Below, piece after piece: positions 33,010-45,051 of a DNA stretch of 64,000 nucleotides. The notes beneath the pieces were generated by a model. It did not search any database. It was not told the DNA's origin and saw only the letters and a list, made by a program, of their open reading frames with translations. Made by a program: the position numbers and the translations under genes. Numbering within the stretch: the first letter of the stretch is position 1; the number at the start of each line of letters is the position of its first letter. This DNA comes from Aselliscus stoliczkanus (taxonomy: Eukaryota; Chordata; Mammalia; Chiroptera; Hipposideridae), in assembly GCA_033961575.1 (NCBI GenBank), contig CM066728.1:109758852-109822851 (forward strand). Reading direction: 5' to 3'.

Positions 33010-33560
33010 AAATATAGAAATAGTTATTTCGGGTCATGGTTTGAAAGTATTCCTACAACCTCTCTGATGCTCTTCCTTACAAGAGGTGGAATCCAATTCC
33101 CTTCCCCTTAAGTGGATGAATCTAATGAGTCACTTATACTCAACATAACAAGCAGGAAGTGATGTGGGTGACTCTGGAAATGCCATGAATGTCACTGAGA
33201 CTTACTCTTTGCTCCCTCATATGTGTCTTCCAATGCATGAAGCCACCTGCTATATTATGAGGAGAGGTCCACATGGCAAGGAGTTGAGGCCTCCTGCCAA
33301 AAACCGTGTGAAGGAGCTATCTTAAAAGTGGATCCTCCAGCCTCAGTCGAGCCTTCTGATGACCACAGCACCACCCAGCACCTTGACTGCAGTATGAGTT
33401 CAGTACCCAATCTTCATGTGGAGACTGTGACCCAGAATCACTCAGCTAAGTTGCAACCTATCCTGATTCTCAGAAACTGTGTGAGATAATAAATGTTTCT
33501 GTTCTAAGCTTCCAAGTTTTTGGAATAATTTGAGACACAGCAATAAATAACTAATACATT
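33010..33560 (+). mobile_element. MaLR-type LTR relic
   Basis: CCTCCAGCCTCAGTCGAGCC, CACCCAGCACCTTGACTGCA, GAGACTGTGACCCAGAATCAC and GAAACTGTGTGAGATAATAA (with AATAAATG), ending ACACAGCAATAAATAACTAATACA. The ACTAATACA terminus and AATAAA position are typical of MLT1-class LTRs. Confidence 0.7.
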
Positions 33561-33804
33561 TTATAACATTCCATTCAAAAGAATGCCATAGAGCTATTAA
33601 AACAATATTTTATAAGATTAGTCTACGATATGGAGATATACTCACAATATTTGTAGCAACACAAGCTGACCAATTCAACATATATAGTATAATCTCAATT
33701 TATCTTAAAAATATAAATCTACACAAAGACAGAAAGACTGAAAGAAGAGAGAATTTAATACTGAATGGTCAGATGGTTGCAACAGCAAAGATTTATTCTT
33801 CCTT

Positions 33805-34000
33805 GGACTGAAATTGAATCCCACCTTTTAGCTGTGCAATAATATTATGATTATATAAATAATTATTAAGTCTCTAATCCTCAGTTTCCTCATCTATGAG
33901 TATATAATGTTGCAAATATTACCTATTTCATGAGGCTTGAAGAGAAATAAATCATGTATATAAAGTGCTTAGTCTCCAGGTGACAGTAAATATTTAAAAA
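33805..34000 (+). repeat. MIR
   Basis: TTGAATCCCACCTTTTAGCTGTGCAAT, CTAATCCTCAGTTTCCTCAT and GAGGCTTGAAGAGAAATAAATC, then AAGTGCTTAGTCTCCAGG follow MIR. Confidence 0.75.
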
Positions 34001-34400
34001 TATTGGATCATTTTCACTATATTCACAAGATTTTTTCTGTAACTCACAAATTTTCTAAAACATAGTTGCATTATCTTTATGATCATTCAAAGTGCTCTTT
34101 GCAATATTTGCTCCTCTGACTTTTTGGAACCTTGTGTTTGAGATACTCCAGCTCTTGGCTTATAGGATTGGAGCACCTGAAGGAAACTGTTAGAGTGGAT
34201 CATAGCTCTGCTTTAGCCCAAGTCCTCGGTGTATAAGTGAGACCCTGGGAAAACTCGTCACGCACTTGGCCTGGGAGCAGTGGCAGCCAGAGAGAAGTCT
34301 GCCTGTGCACAGCTTAGTCCCATCCACATTCCTCGGTGACAGGACCCAGCGGCTATTTTTGGAAAGTCAACACAACACAGTCAATGATACCCTCTTACAG
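34001..34400. other. Unrecognised sequence
   Basis: No feature recognised apart from a 99-aa frame (34266-34565, +), which runs into the repeat at 34430 and is therefore unlikely to be coding. Confidence 0.4.
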
Positions 34401-34404
34401 CAAT

Positions 34405-34550
34405 TCTCCTGGGCTAGCGGGGTCATTCCTACAGATGTTTCCAAAAGAAGGTGTTCTAGGAGGAAAAGGCAGAAATGCATGACATTTTCGGGCCTATCCG
34501 GAAGTCACATAGTGTCACGTCTGCCATATTGCATGGCAAGACATCCTTCC
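34405..34550 (+). repeat. Unnamed old mammalian repeat, copy 2
   Basis: AAAGAAGGTGTTCTAGGAGG, CATGACATTTTCGGGCCTATCC and GTCACATAGTGTCACGTCTGCC match copy 1 at 32520 in the same orientation, about 1.9 kb away. Confidence 0.55.
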
Positions 34551-35905
34551 CATAAACTGCATTAGACCTAGTGTACTTGTGTGAATATTCCTGAAACCTT
34601 AACTCAGCCTTTATTCTCATATTTTAAAATCTTCCATGTGGAAGGTCACCTATGTCCATCAATGCTGTAAAAAAGGGACATAATATTAACCCTTTGGTTG
34701 TCTTTTAATCAGAGATGGGAGAGCATGGGTGTGTAAATCACACTGCCCAATTTTATAAATCCAACTTCTCATAATTATTTTTAAAAGTGAACATTGCTAA
34801 GAAACAAACATTGAGCCTCATATTATAGATGTGGAGACAGTGCAGTTAGATTTCCTGGGGAAATTCAATTTTAGGATTGTAATTTTCAAAACAAAAATAA
34901 AAGAGCGGCAAGTATGCACATTGTATACTGATTATCATTTCTCCGTCTGAGGCAGCTATGACAACACATGTTTAAAACATCTCCCCTCATGTGCTATTGA
35001 GTCCCACATGCTCGCTTTGGGGTGACACTGAATCCACCCCTCAGCAGTAATGAGGATGTGATAGCATTGCGTTTTGTCCTCCAGGGAATAGCCCAGAGTC
35101 CCAAATCATCCTCTCCATGTGCATATGGGTTGACATTTATTTCTGCTTTATCCCTTTTTTTCTAATCCACTGAGTTCCAAAATGCATCGCTGAAACCAAG
35201 ATTCTCTGTATCACCCCCAGGGTATTGCATTTAGTCAGCCTGTGGAAAAACAAAAAAAGCAAAATACCAGGATTCGAGTTTGCTCCTGAGGTTTGATGAC
35301 TATTGGTTTTACTAGCACTCGTGACTGCTCCTTATTGCTGAGACCTTGTCTTTCCCCCTTTATGTACCAGCTCTTCTAGAGCTCTTCAGGGGATCAGGTA
35401 CAATTTTAAAAATGCAAATATGTATAGGAATAGAATTATTTCACGGCATGGTTTGAATTTCAGTGTTCTACATCAAATGTACTTAGTCTCAGCAGTATTT
35501 CAAAGATTACTTATTGTGCTCTGCATCATGTTATAAATTTCTTTCTGTGGGCCAGACCTTCCAATCTTCCCCAGACATCTCCATGTTATTTATCTTGGTA
35601 TATGCTCAGTTACTGCCAGTGTCCCTTTAGTGGCTCCCATTGGAAATGAACCATGTGAATGTGGATTTCACTAAATGTGATTTTCTTCTTTCAAGAGTCA
35701 AATCTCTAGTTTTGGCAACTTTCTGTCACTTTTCAGTGACTTCAAAAGTTGTTTATCATAGTTTATCATTATTATTGGCTGGAGAGTTAGTCCAAAACAA
35801 GAAATTGCTCTAAGAAGAAATTCTAAGAAGGTATTAAGAGGCATATCTTCTTAATACAGTTTTCATCATATAGTATTTCTGCTTTATAGATGTAGCCATT
35901 GTAGT
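34551..35905. other. Unrecognised AT-rich sequence
   Basis: No gene, RNA or confident repeat. It may contain unique conserved non-coding DNA. Confidence 0.4.
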
Positions 35906-35910
35906 ATTAT

Positions 35911-36345
35911 AAGAAATGCAATCAATTATCATTATCATAGTAGTTATGGTCAATAAAGAGGCCATAAATACTGAATTAGAGAATACTGAACCTTGCTCCC
36001 AGGGGAAAAACGGTTACGTTCCTGTGAGCCGACAGTTTCATCAGTCAATCAATCAATGCATAATCTGTTTGTGTTTCTGTTAAAAACGCCTTATTGGATA
36101 TATAATGTTGAGTCATGAATACTGAACTCATGGCCAACAGCGCTACAGCTGAGGCCTAAACGCAGCTCACCTGACTCACACATCATCTCTGTCAGGCACA
36201 GAGTTGAGGAAGACAGACAGCACGTCTGCATTATGCTCAGGGGTCATTTTAAGCAGCAGACTCACCAACAAAATGCAAAATAGATCACAAAAAAATGCTT
36301 GTTGACAGTGGGAGAGCTAAAGCAAGGAGGCAGAATGCCATCTCA
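35911..36345 (-). mobile_element. Tigger/pogo-like DNA transposon relic
   Basis: On the minus strand the sequence reads through a block I remember from Tigger-class elements: ATGACCCCTGAGCATAATGC, GTAGCGCTGTTGGCCATGAG, TTCAGTATTCATGACTCAAC, TATATCCAATAAGGCG, CAGAAACACAAACAG and GGTTCAGTATTCTCTAATTC. A transposase-like reading is suggested but broken by stops. Inverted repeats are not visible, so the ends are not defined. Confidence 0.5.
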
Positions 36346-36384
36346 ATAGACCATGAAAGTGCTGCAAGTATTGATCTGGAGGTT

Positions 36385-37560
36385 ATAAATAATTTTAGTG
36401 AGTTCAGTTTGTTTCCAGACTTAATTTTTCTCTTATGCTTCATTTTGGATACTTGCTATTGGTAGGTTCAAATTCATTTTTACAGTATTTAATTTTTTGT
36501 TAATTCCATCCAGTGAAATTTTCCAACACCTGAAGGGTAGGATTTTGTTGAATACATATGACTTTTCATAGATATATAACATGTTTTCATCAGGTATTTC
36601 TTTATATCTCCCATGTTTCTTCTCATTATTTTCTGAGCATATTAAAAATACTGTTTTAAAATCCTTGTGTGCTAATTTATTATCATTCTTGTTTCTGGGT
36701 TTGTTTATACTGGGTTATTTTTCTCCTGGTAATGAGTGGAACACAGTTTCTTGCTTCTTTTCTAGTAATTCTTGGTTAGACTCCAGACATTGTATATTTA
36801 TGATTCTGAGTTCTGAATATTGTTTTATTGTCTGAAAGTGTGTTGTCCTGGGCAGACATATAAACAGGCACTTATGCAACTTGTGGATCAGATTGAACCT
36901 TTTGCGACTTGGTATCTATATCTGTATCGATATCTATATCTCATCTATATCTATATCATCTATATCTATATCTATCTATAATATCTATCTATATCGATAT
37001 ATCTCTACATCATCTCTCTATCATCTATTGATCTATCTATCAATCACCATTTATCTATAGTATTTGGACATGCCTAGAGGAGCCTTTACCTTTACTCTTT
37101 TATCCCCACTTCCCTTTGGTTGACTTCTAGATTTTTTCTGAGTTTCTGAGACCTTTGCAAAATGTCCCAAGTGTTCAACAAGATATCCATGCTTGCTGGT
37201 AGGAATGCAAATGATTCTCATTCTCCTCTGGGGATTTTTTTAGTTTACCTGGCAGTTGTTTTGAACCTGGGAGTTCTTTTCCCAGGATCATGGCGTTTCA
37301 GCTCTTTCATGAGCAGATGAGAATTCTGCCCGAGACTGAAGGGGGCACTTTCTCCCTCACTCTGATACTTGGCCTTGTAAACTCCAGTCACCTCTGCCCT
37401 CTCCAAGTGCAATCCTTGTCTATTCAATTCAGTTACACTACAGTGCTCTCCCGAGGTCCCCTCTCTGAACTGAAGGCTAGAAATTGACTGCACAGGAAGT
37501 AGGGCAGGGCCCACTTGTTCATTTCCTTCTATGAGAGAGCAGAGTTCCATGCTGCCTATG
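36385..37560 (-). mobile_element. L1M 5'-region relic, inverted
   Basis: The + strand shows CTTCATTTTGGATACTTGC, AATTCCATCCAGTGAAATTT, CCATGTTTCTTCTCATTAT, GGTAATGAGTGGAACACAGT and GACTCCAGACATTGTATATT. This is the antisense of the same 5' region seen at 29850-30390, but more diverged and interrupted by a TATC microsatellite. The right part (37060-37560) is assigned mainly by position. Confidence 0.55.
36911..37060. repeat. TATC/TATCTA microsatellite
   Basis: Irregular array of TATCTA and TATC units, degenerate at the right end. Confidence 0.95.
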
Positions 37561-37567
37561 GTCTATA

Positions 37568-37568
<1 letters not shown>

Positions 37569-37614
<46 letters not shown>
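37569..37614. repeat. (CA)n microsatellite
   Basis: About 23 uninterrupted CA units. Confidence 0.98.
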
Positions 37615-37619
<5 letters not shown>

Positions 37620-37639
37620 CCCTACGCTATTTCATATCT

Positions 37640-40005
37640 TTTGTCTAGTTCTTATTTCTAGTTGTTTATGGCAGGTGGACACATCCCACCCCAGTTACCT
37701 TTATATGGGCATAGGTATAAACCCCTTAGTAAATGTTTAAAGTCTTATTTCCCACCTTTAGATTTTAATCCCACTTAGCAGTAGTTTTTGTACAATGTAT
37801 AATGCAGTATGTGTATGTGTTTGTGTGTGTACGTATATATATTTTATAATTAGTTTTCCGCATACTGTACTAAATATGCCAGCATTCCCCACTGCCTTGC
37901 AAAGCTGCCTTTTGTCACATACCAATTTTCTATGTATATGTACGGGTCTGTTTCTAGGCTCTCCATCATGCTTTACTTATCTGGTTTTCCATCCCAGTGT
38001 TAACATCACACTCTCGGTCACTTTTATTTTATTAAAAAACTTGGTATCTGAGTCTTCCTTGTCATAATATGGTGTCTGTTTCATTTAGTTAGATCTTATT
38101 GTATGTCTTTTAATAATGTTTTATTGTTTTACCCATAAAGTTATTGCATATATCTATTGTTAGATTTAATCCTCAACAATATATTTGTTGTTTTGTAAGT
38201 GATATTTTTATAATTAAATTTTCTAACCTTTTGTTGTTGGTTACTGGAATGCAATCCATTAAAAGATATTGATTTTATACATACCAACGTTCTGAATTTT
38301 CTTATTAATTCCAGTAATTTAGCTCTTGGTTCTCTAGGGTTTTCTATGCATACAAACATATCGACTGTTCTAGTCCTTAATATTTGCTTCTTTATTTCTG
38401 CTTCATAGTGTTGTCTTGGATATCCAGAAGAAAAATGGAAAAGAGCTGGTGAGAGTAGACTTTCTGTCCCTGACATTAAAAACATTCTCTATCATTTCAC
38501 AATTAAATATGGAACTCATTGTCGCTTTTACATAAATATCTCATTATAATGAGGACAACTTCTGATGTTTCAAGTTTTTAGAAAAGCTTTACATTGAATC
38601 TGATTGAATTTAATGAAATGCAATTACTGCATGTCTTACATTGATTGTTTTCAATCTACATTTTGAATCACAATAGTAGGTTTTATGTTTATCATCCTTG
38701 TATTCGTGGTATAAAGCCACTGTGTTCATAATGTATCATTTCTGAATGTATCACAGGCTTGAATCTGTTCATATACTTAATATTATTGTTTCTGAGGTCA
38801 ACAGTGAGATTAGTCCTTTCTTATTATGTCCTTGTTCCTGCATTGAACAACCTCATTACTAGATTTGAGGCCAGCTTTGTATTCTTAGTTCTTGACACAA
38901 TTTCCACAATGTTAGAATAGCTGTCCCTTGAATTACTGGTAGAATTTTCAACTTCAACTGTCTGTGCCTGGGGAGCTTTTTGTTTAATTTTGCTTTAGTT
39001 TTCAGTAAAAATTTGAATACTGATCAAATTTATTGACAGCTCTGCTTCTACATAGATTATCCTGCCTCGTCTTAAGTAACTTTTAATATAAATAATCTAC
39101 TTCATTTTTTTTCATATTTGTTTTCCACACTGTATCTTGTAACTTTTATTTTTAAAATCCTAAGGAATTTATGTTTTTGAAAAACTTTTTACTTATCAGT
39201 TTTTCTCTTTTATGAGTTGTTTTCAAATAACTATTTTCTTGAATTTTTGTCTCAAAAATACATTTATTTGTTTTATAATTTCTGCTTGTATCTTATAACA
39301 TTCCTTGTATTTTATTCATTATTCATTTGCTTTTTTTCTCTGACATTTTGAGTTCAAGAATATGACTGTGTGGTTTGTATCAATCTTTTTTGCTAATATT
39401 AGTATAATTTTAAGTATCTTTATAGTTTTTTAAGAAGTGGAATTTTTATCATTATTTCCAGATATAGTCTCATTTTCATTATACTTTCTTCTTTGAGTCA
39501 TGGGTTCTACATAAGTTTGGTTAGAAATTTTCTGACATGCATTATTTTTAAAAATAAATTATAATTTACCTGCACTGTGGTCAGAAGAAATAGTCTGTGA
39601 AACTCATTGTGATTTGTTTTATGGTCTAGATAACATAAATAATATTAATAAATGTTCCAATATTTGTTAGTGTTTTAAGGCGAAATGTTCTGTATATGGT
39701 TTTTAATTACATTAAGCCTGTATATATAAATAACATGAAGCTATTCTATATTCTATATAATATTTCATTTTTTTATGTCTCAGTTACTGAAAGAGATTGT
39801 CTGAATAATCTCCCACAATAATCACACATTTTTCATTTTCCACTTGTAATTCTGTCCAGTTTTTTCTTTATATGTCCTAAAGCCCTGAGATAGAGACATG
39901 CATATTGAGTTTTATATGTATATATTTGGAAAGTTACCTATTGTCATTATGTTGACATTTTTATCTTGATGATGATTTTGTCCTAAATTCTACTTTGTCT
40001 TAAAT

Positions 40006-40050
<45 letters not shown>

Positions 40051-40137
40051 TTTTTTTTTTGCTTAATATTTTTTTTGGTTTGGTTAAACTTTGTTTAACT
40101 CTTTCTATCCTGGTACTTTTAACTGCTCTGTGTTTTG
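37640..40137 (-). mobile_element. Old inverted L1/HAL1 ORF2 relic
   Basis: Strongly AT-rich. Recognisable antisense ORF2 blocks include GTCTTGGATATCCAGAAG, CTTGTATTCGTGGTATAAAGCC, TACCTGCACTGTGGTCAGAAG and CTCCCACAATAATCACACA. It has no long frame. A CA array sits near its right end. Confidence 0.6.
40009..40043. repeat. (CA)n microsatellite plus T run
   Basis: CA units followed by CC and a run of about 14 T. Confidence 0.97.
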
Positions 40138-40228
40138 CCTGATTCAAATATGGGCAAAGAACTTGAGTAGAAAGTTCTCCCAAGAAAATACTCAGGCATC
40201 TAATAAGCACATGAGAAGATGCTTAGCG
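40138..40228 (+). mobile_element. Short L1 fragment
   Basis: GATTCAAATATGGGCAAAGAAC, TTGAGTAGAAAGTTCTCCCA and AATAAGCACATGAGAAGATGC match the end of L1 ORF2/3' region, in the opposite orientation to its left neighbour. Confidence 0.7.
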
Positions 40229-40950
40229 TAACTGGGGGTAATGCTTAGTTTAACTGCGGTGACTCCAATGATTCTGAAGACTTGTTCTGTCTCTGAATTT
40301 TTGAAGAAGTGGATTTGACAGGGGGAGGAGCGAGGTTCAGTGGCAAGGCTGTTTAATGTTTAATAGGAAATGGGTGGAGGAACGCCTATGATATGACGGT
40401 GGGAGAGAGGCAACGGAGAGTAGAGAAGTAAACAACAGTTTCCATGTTGAAATCAGTTAACTTTAGTTGATTGCATTTAACAAGATTTTAGTGTGGATAC
40501 TGGAGGGTCAGTTAGTAAGCCATCTAATAGCAAAGATCTGGTGGTATTTTATTAAATTTTAGAGGTAGTACTATACACTGTTAAACCTTATTTTAAAAAG
40601 TCAAGATCAGAACGAGATCTATTGAAACTAATTCCTTCTGTCTTTTGTCATGTTTACTGAAGTGTGGAAATATTAGAAACAAGAAAGTGTTTCAAAAGTC
40701 ACTACAAGCTGGTAGAAGTTGGGAGTTGGGGAAAGAACAGTTGACCATGAAAATGGATACAGATGGAAGCAGTTTAATATTTCAAAAACCAAATAGAAAT
40801 AGAGCCAAGTGTGAGGGGTTAAGGAGAGGGAGAAACCACTCAAAGTCCCAAGGGCCCAGGAATAAAAGGCTGACCTTCCGTGGAGACCAGCAAAAGCTGT
40901 GTAGGACTCTGGCTGCGTGGCTGGAGTTTGTGGATGGGCAATGTAGCCAC
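40229..40950. other. Unrecognised sequence
   Basis: Purine-rich. The 111-aa frame at 40645-40980 (+) shows no motif and runs into the next repeat. Confidence 0.4.
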
Positions 40951-40954
40951 GTAT

Positions 40955-41085
40955 TCATTCGCTCACTCAGCTTTTGCTGAACACCAAGCACTGCACTGAG
41001 CACTGACATACAAAAATGTTATTACAGAAATGAGCCTGTGCCCTTTTACGTATTCACAGACCCTAGAGGAACATGCAGACAGTGA
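40955..41085 (+). repeat. L2/MIR-class relic
   Basis: ATTCATTCGCTCACTCAGC, TGAACACCAAGCACTGCACTGAGCAC and ACATACAAAAATG resemble the common ATTCATTCA…GCACTGTGC…GATACAAAG motif of old mammalian repeats. Confidence 0.5.
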
Positions 41086-41089
41086 ATGG

Positions 41090-43440
41090 ACAGTCGGACC
41101 AGGTGACTTCAGAGCTACCATAGATCTGAGTGCAGGGTCCCAGCGGCCTCAGGAGCAGTGCCTAGCCAGGTAAGGAGTTGGCGTGGAAATAGGGGCTCCT
41201 TCTGGGGCTGGTGCTAAGAGCAAGATAAGGCTCTTGGGGGAACTTCTCTTCCCTAGAGCGCCCATGCCTGAGGTTCTTCCTCCCACATAGGGCTCCGATG
41301 TTGGTGCTGCAGGGGGTAATGCATTGCCTTTACAGTAATGTCCACACGGTACCAATGTCGGGAACAGACATTTTTCTCAGGATACATTTTGATAAATGGA
41401 TACAGAGGAAAAGAGAGCATTGGGCACTAAAGGGTGAATATGGCGGGTTGAGGAAAAGGGTATAGATGGAGAGCAGCGCCAAAGCCAAAACTGGGCTTCC
41501 GAGGCTGGGAAGTTGAAATGTGGAAGGGACAAAATGTGTTTGCACCAGTTAATAGGTTAATATCATAACCATTTAGGTGTCTCATGATATCACATGAGAA
41601 ACAAGATTTTGTTTCAACCTGGGGTGCCTGAAAGGATCTGGCCTTCTCACTTTCTCTCCTCCTATAGCTTCCATTCACCCAAAGGGGTGCCCCCAGCGCC
41701 ACCAAGTCTGGATCATGGGCTTCTGTGGTTCTGATCCCTGCCACTATCAACTTCCGGTGGCGAGGCGAGTCCTCCATGCTGCCCCTTCACCCCAGAGTTG
41801 TTTCTTCCCTTGGATCCATGGCCTTTGTCACCTGAACAAAACAAAAATATAAATCTCAGAATTTCACATGTTTACCCCATGCCACACAACAGGGCTCCCT
41901 CCTCGTGTCTCCTTCCAGCCCTTTCCTTAGTCCTGTAGGTCTGTTTCTCTCTACTAGAATTTATTAACATAGGTTCCTGTCTTCTACCTCCCCTTTCAGT
42001 AAATCAACCCTTCGTTTTTCTTTTTATTTTCTTTCCTCATTACCATTTCATTGAGAAATAGCCCAAATGTCTCTCCTTGTTCTTGTGCCTGTAATTACAC
42101 TGGGTCTTTCCAGTTCAGTTCTTGCTCACCTTCACAAGAATTTTTCAGTGCCCTTTACTGAAATTACTGAAGAGAAAGGAGTTGTTGGCTTGAAGGAATG
42201 TGTAGACTTGGGGACAAGGACGATATCCAAAAAGAGCTATAGGGTAAGAATGGATATATAATCATCACTTAAATCAATATTGCCAGTAATAGCTATTCTG
42301 GATCAAGTAGTCCAGAAAATGTTTGTAGCTGATTTATTTTTAGTTCAAGGTCTGAGTCAAGGATTTAGAAAGAAGAGTTTCTTTGGAAAGAACAGAAATC
42401 ACTGACAGAGGGTGGGATAGTGAGAGAGGAAAAAGGAGATGGTCAATGAATGGGGCATCATCAGACCAGCTGGCTGTGGAGGGTGAGTGTGATCCCAAGG
42501 AGAAATTGTAACACACACACCTGGGAGTTATCCCCCTGAGGCGAGTGACCCAGCACGTTGATGTCTATTTCCAGCAGCCATTTTCTGAGAAGATTCCCGA
42601 GGGAGGTTCATTTTTGCACTCTGCTGTCTGTGTGGAGATTGACTTCTCTTTGCTTTGGAAGGACTCTGGGCCTAGGAGATGCCTGTGCCACGAGTCAGAG
42701 GCCAGTTGGAGCAGTTCAGGGAGGCGCGGACTTGGATGCTAGGTCAGCCACGTGGCTGCAGTTTGCCAGGCTTGGGGGAAAGCCGGCCGGCCTGCATCTC
42801 CCCTGCTTCCTCATGAGCTGTCGGAGGCTATGGGAAGATCAGCTAGACTTCCAGGGTCACAGCATTCTTGAAACAAAAAACCACAGTGTCTTTCCACCTC
42901 TGACATTTAATGAAAACTTATTTATTATAATATAAGACCAGTAAATACTTAAGATCTGAAGACACTAAATTTTCCCCCAAAAGTGTATTTCTTCCTGGTT
43001 CTTCGTGTTCCTTCTCATTAGCTCTCTTGGTTCAATGTTTGCTGCACTTTCAAACTGGGGAATTTGTATTGCCACTTTTGGAGGATTAACACATTTTAAA
43101 AAAGAAAAAAATTTAAGAAAGTCACTTCTGCAGTCAAATGTTACCCCACTTCTCTGTAGAAAAACCTACACCTCTGTAGTTATGCTGTGACCCCTCAGCC
43201 GTCCCCTAGCACAGCGTTAGATCAATTTCCCTCGTACACCTGCTCTCCTCTGGCCTCAGCAAGACAAGTTGTGCAGTGTTTTAAGAATCAGTGTCTGTGC
43301 TGCTGGCTTGGTATAGATCTGTGCCTCCATCCAGGGGTACCCAGGAGGTTGGACCTACTCCATATCACATCCCAAGACTTTCCCTGCAGAATACAAATAT
43401 CGTCATGAAAAAGACATATTGTACATTGGAGCAAAAATAC
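41090..43440. other. Unrecognised region
   Basis: About 2.3 kb with no recognised gene or repeat. Frames of up to 125 aa (42558-42935) overlap others in different frames. A GCCGGCCGGCC motif at 42782 is isolated and is not a SINE head. Confidence 0.45.
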
Positions 43441-43444
43441 ATTT

Positions 43445-43800
43445 TCTGCACTGATTAAATGTGTCTACAGGTTTAAAGCAGGGTGGCAGAGATTACCTAG
43501 TTTTCCCCAAGCCTTTCTCCTTTTCTCAGGGAACTAATGAGATTATTTTTCCAGCCTCCTCTGCTTTTAGATGTGGCCATGTGACCAAGTCCTGGCCAAC
43601 AGAATGCCAGAAAGTGATATGTGTCATTTCCAAGACTGATCCATAAATCTCCATCCCTAGATGCCCTAAGGACATCAGGGCCCCACAGTGGACAGAGCCT
43701 AAGTGCCAGCTCACAGAAACATCTGACTGGACTTCACATGTGTGAGAATCAACTGCTCTTGGGTTAAGCCACCGAGATCTTGGGCTTATCAGTCACTCCA
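43445..43800 (+). mobile_element. MaLR-like LTR relic
   Basis: CCAGCCTCCTCTGCTTTTAG, ATGTGGCCATGTGACCAAGT, CCTGGCCAACAGAATG, a GATCCATAAATCTCC block and GGGTTAAGCCACCGAGATCT follow a widespread old LTR-like repeat. The weaker element at 53835-54080 appears related. Confidence 0.5.
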
Positions 43801-44315
43801 TTAGGGAGAGTCTATAGGAAAGAGTTGGTACTCTTAAAACATGAAAAAGAGCATTTGATGCAGAGCTATTTACAAGGCAGCGCAGACTTAAGGAAAACTG
43901 CGGGCTTGCAGGCCAGGGCTCAACATTCCTGGAAGCTGTCAGCTCCTCTGAGTCTGATGGACAGAGGAAAGAGCTGCTTGCGAAAGCCTGAGATCTGTAG
44001 ATTCAAGAGGCAGTCTTTAGGGGGCAGGTAGGCCCTGGAGGTAGCCGGGAGGTGAGCTGGGGTCAGGAGCACCTCAGCCACTGCCCCCACCTGTGGGTAT
44101 CCTGTGGGTATCCTGCCACCTCCTTCCGCTGAAAGACCCAACTCAAAGTGAAAGGACCAGGAGCCCATTTGATGAAATTGATAGGCTTAGCCTGGTGTTC
44201 ACAGAGTGGACAGGAGATCTCAAAGCGGGAACAGTACATTCTCTGCACAGTTAGTTTGAACAAATCGAAGTGGTGGTCTGCCGGTGGGTCATGGCAAGCT
44301 TGGTCATGGCAATCC
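43801..44315. other. Unrecognised sequence
   Basis: Contains a direct repeat of CCTGTGGGTAT (about 44091-44112). No gene recognised. Confidence 0.5.
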
Positions 44316-44492
44316 ACAGCCTTGCTTCTTTTCTTTTTTTTTTTTTTTAGCTGAGCCACCCTGCCACCTGTTGGCAGCTCAGCAGCAGCTCTGCTCAGGC
44401 TGGGCATCGAACTGCTGCTGCTCAGAGTTCGCACTCTTGAGCGAGCTCTTAACCAGCTGAGCCACTTGGCTGGCCCAACAGCCTTGGCTTCT
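44316..44492 (-). mobile_element. SINE of the second type, inverted
   Basis: Body at 44330-44477. On the minus strand it starts with GGGCCAGCCAAGTGGCTCAG and contains GTTCGATGCCC (B-box-like), then CTGAGCTGCCAACAGGTGGC and an A-rich tail. Flanks ACAGCCTTGCTTCT (44316-44329) and ACAGCCTTGGCTTCT (44478-44492) are duplications with one extra G. It is the same family as 18012-18186 but lacks the AAAT array. Confidence 0.87.
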
Positions 44493-44815
44493 AATCCCTC
44501 ATTTCTTCTCTAAAATGATGTCCTTAGGGGGAGAGGCTGGGGTTTTGTTACCCACTAAGAGATTCAAATTGACATGCATGTCTATGGCAGCTTTTCAGCA
44601 TTTTATTCCCCTTGCAATTTCCTTAATGCGAGGAGACTAAAAACCATCAGTAGATTTTCATTTTTCTTAAATAGTTCTAGCTCCTAATCCATTTTTTATC
44701 TCATGTCAATTAAATTCAGCTCTCATCTAGTGTTCATGCATTCTATGTTTATAGGTACCGGGCCATCAACAGAGATGGGGAATCCTAGATTGCCGGCTTC
44801 AACTTATTCCCCAGA
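44493..44815. other. Unrecognised sequence
   Basis: No feature recognised. Confidence 0.4.
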
Positions 44816-44817
44816 CA

Positions 44818-44965
44818 CTTAGTCAGCACCTGTGCATAGGTGCTAAATAACCAAATTAACAACCTGCCTTATGCCGGGCTCTGTGCTGAGAACTCAGCTA
44901 GGTACTTGCAATTCAAATTTAAATACAACAGTCTCCCACCTTCAGGAGATTGAGTCAATAATATA
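44818..44965 (+). repeat. L2/MIR-class relic
   Basis: TTAGTCAGCACCTGTGCATAG, CTTATGCCGGGCTCTGTGCTGAG and ACCTTCAGGAGATTGAGTCA match the same old repeat type as 40955-41085. Confidence 0.45.
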
Positions 44966-45051
44966 CAGCAAGTGGCCATCAAAATCTTTAGAATCGTCTT
45001 GCCCTGGGTTCAGATTATCAAAAGTTCAGAAATCACAGAAGTAAAAACAAA

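Noticed and set aside
42780..42795. GCCGGCCGGCC motif as a SINE head
   Set aside because: No tRNA-like promoter, body, tail or target duplication follows.
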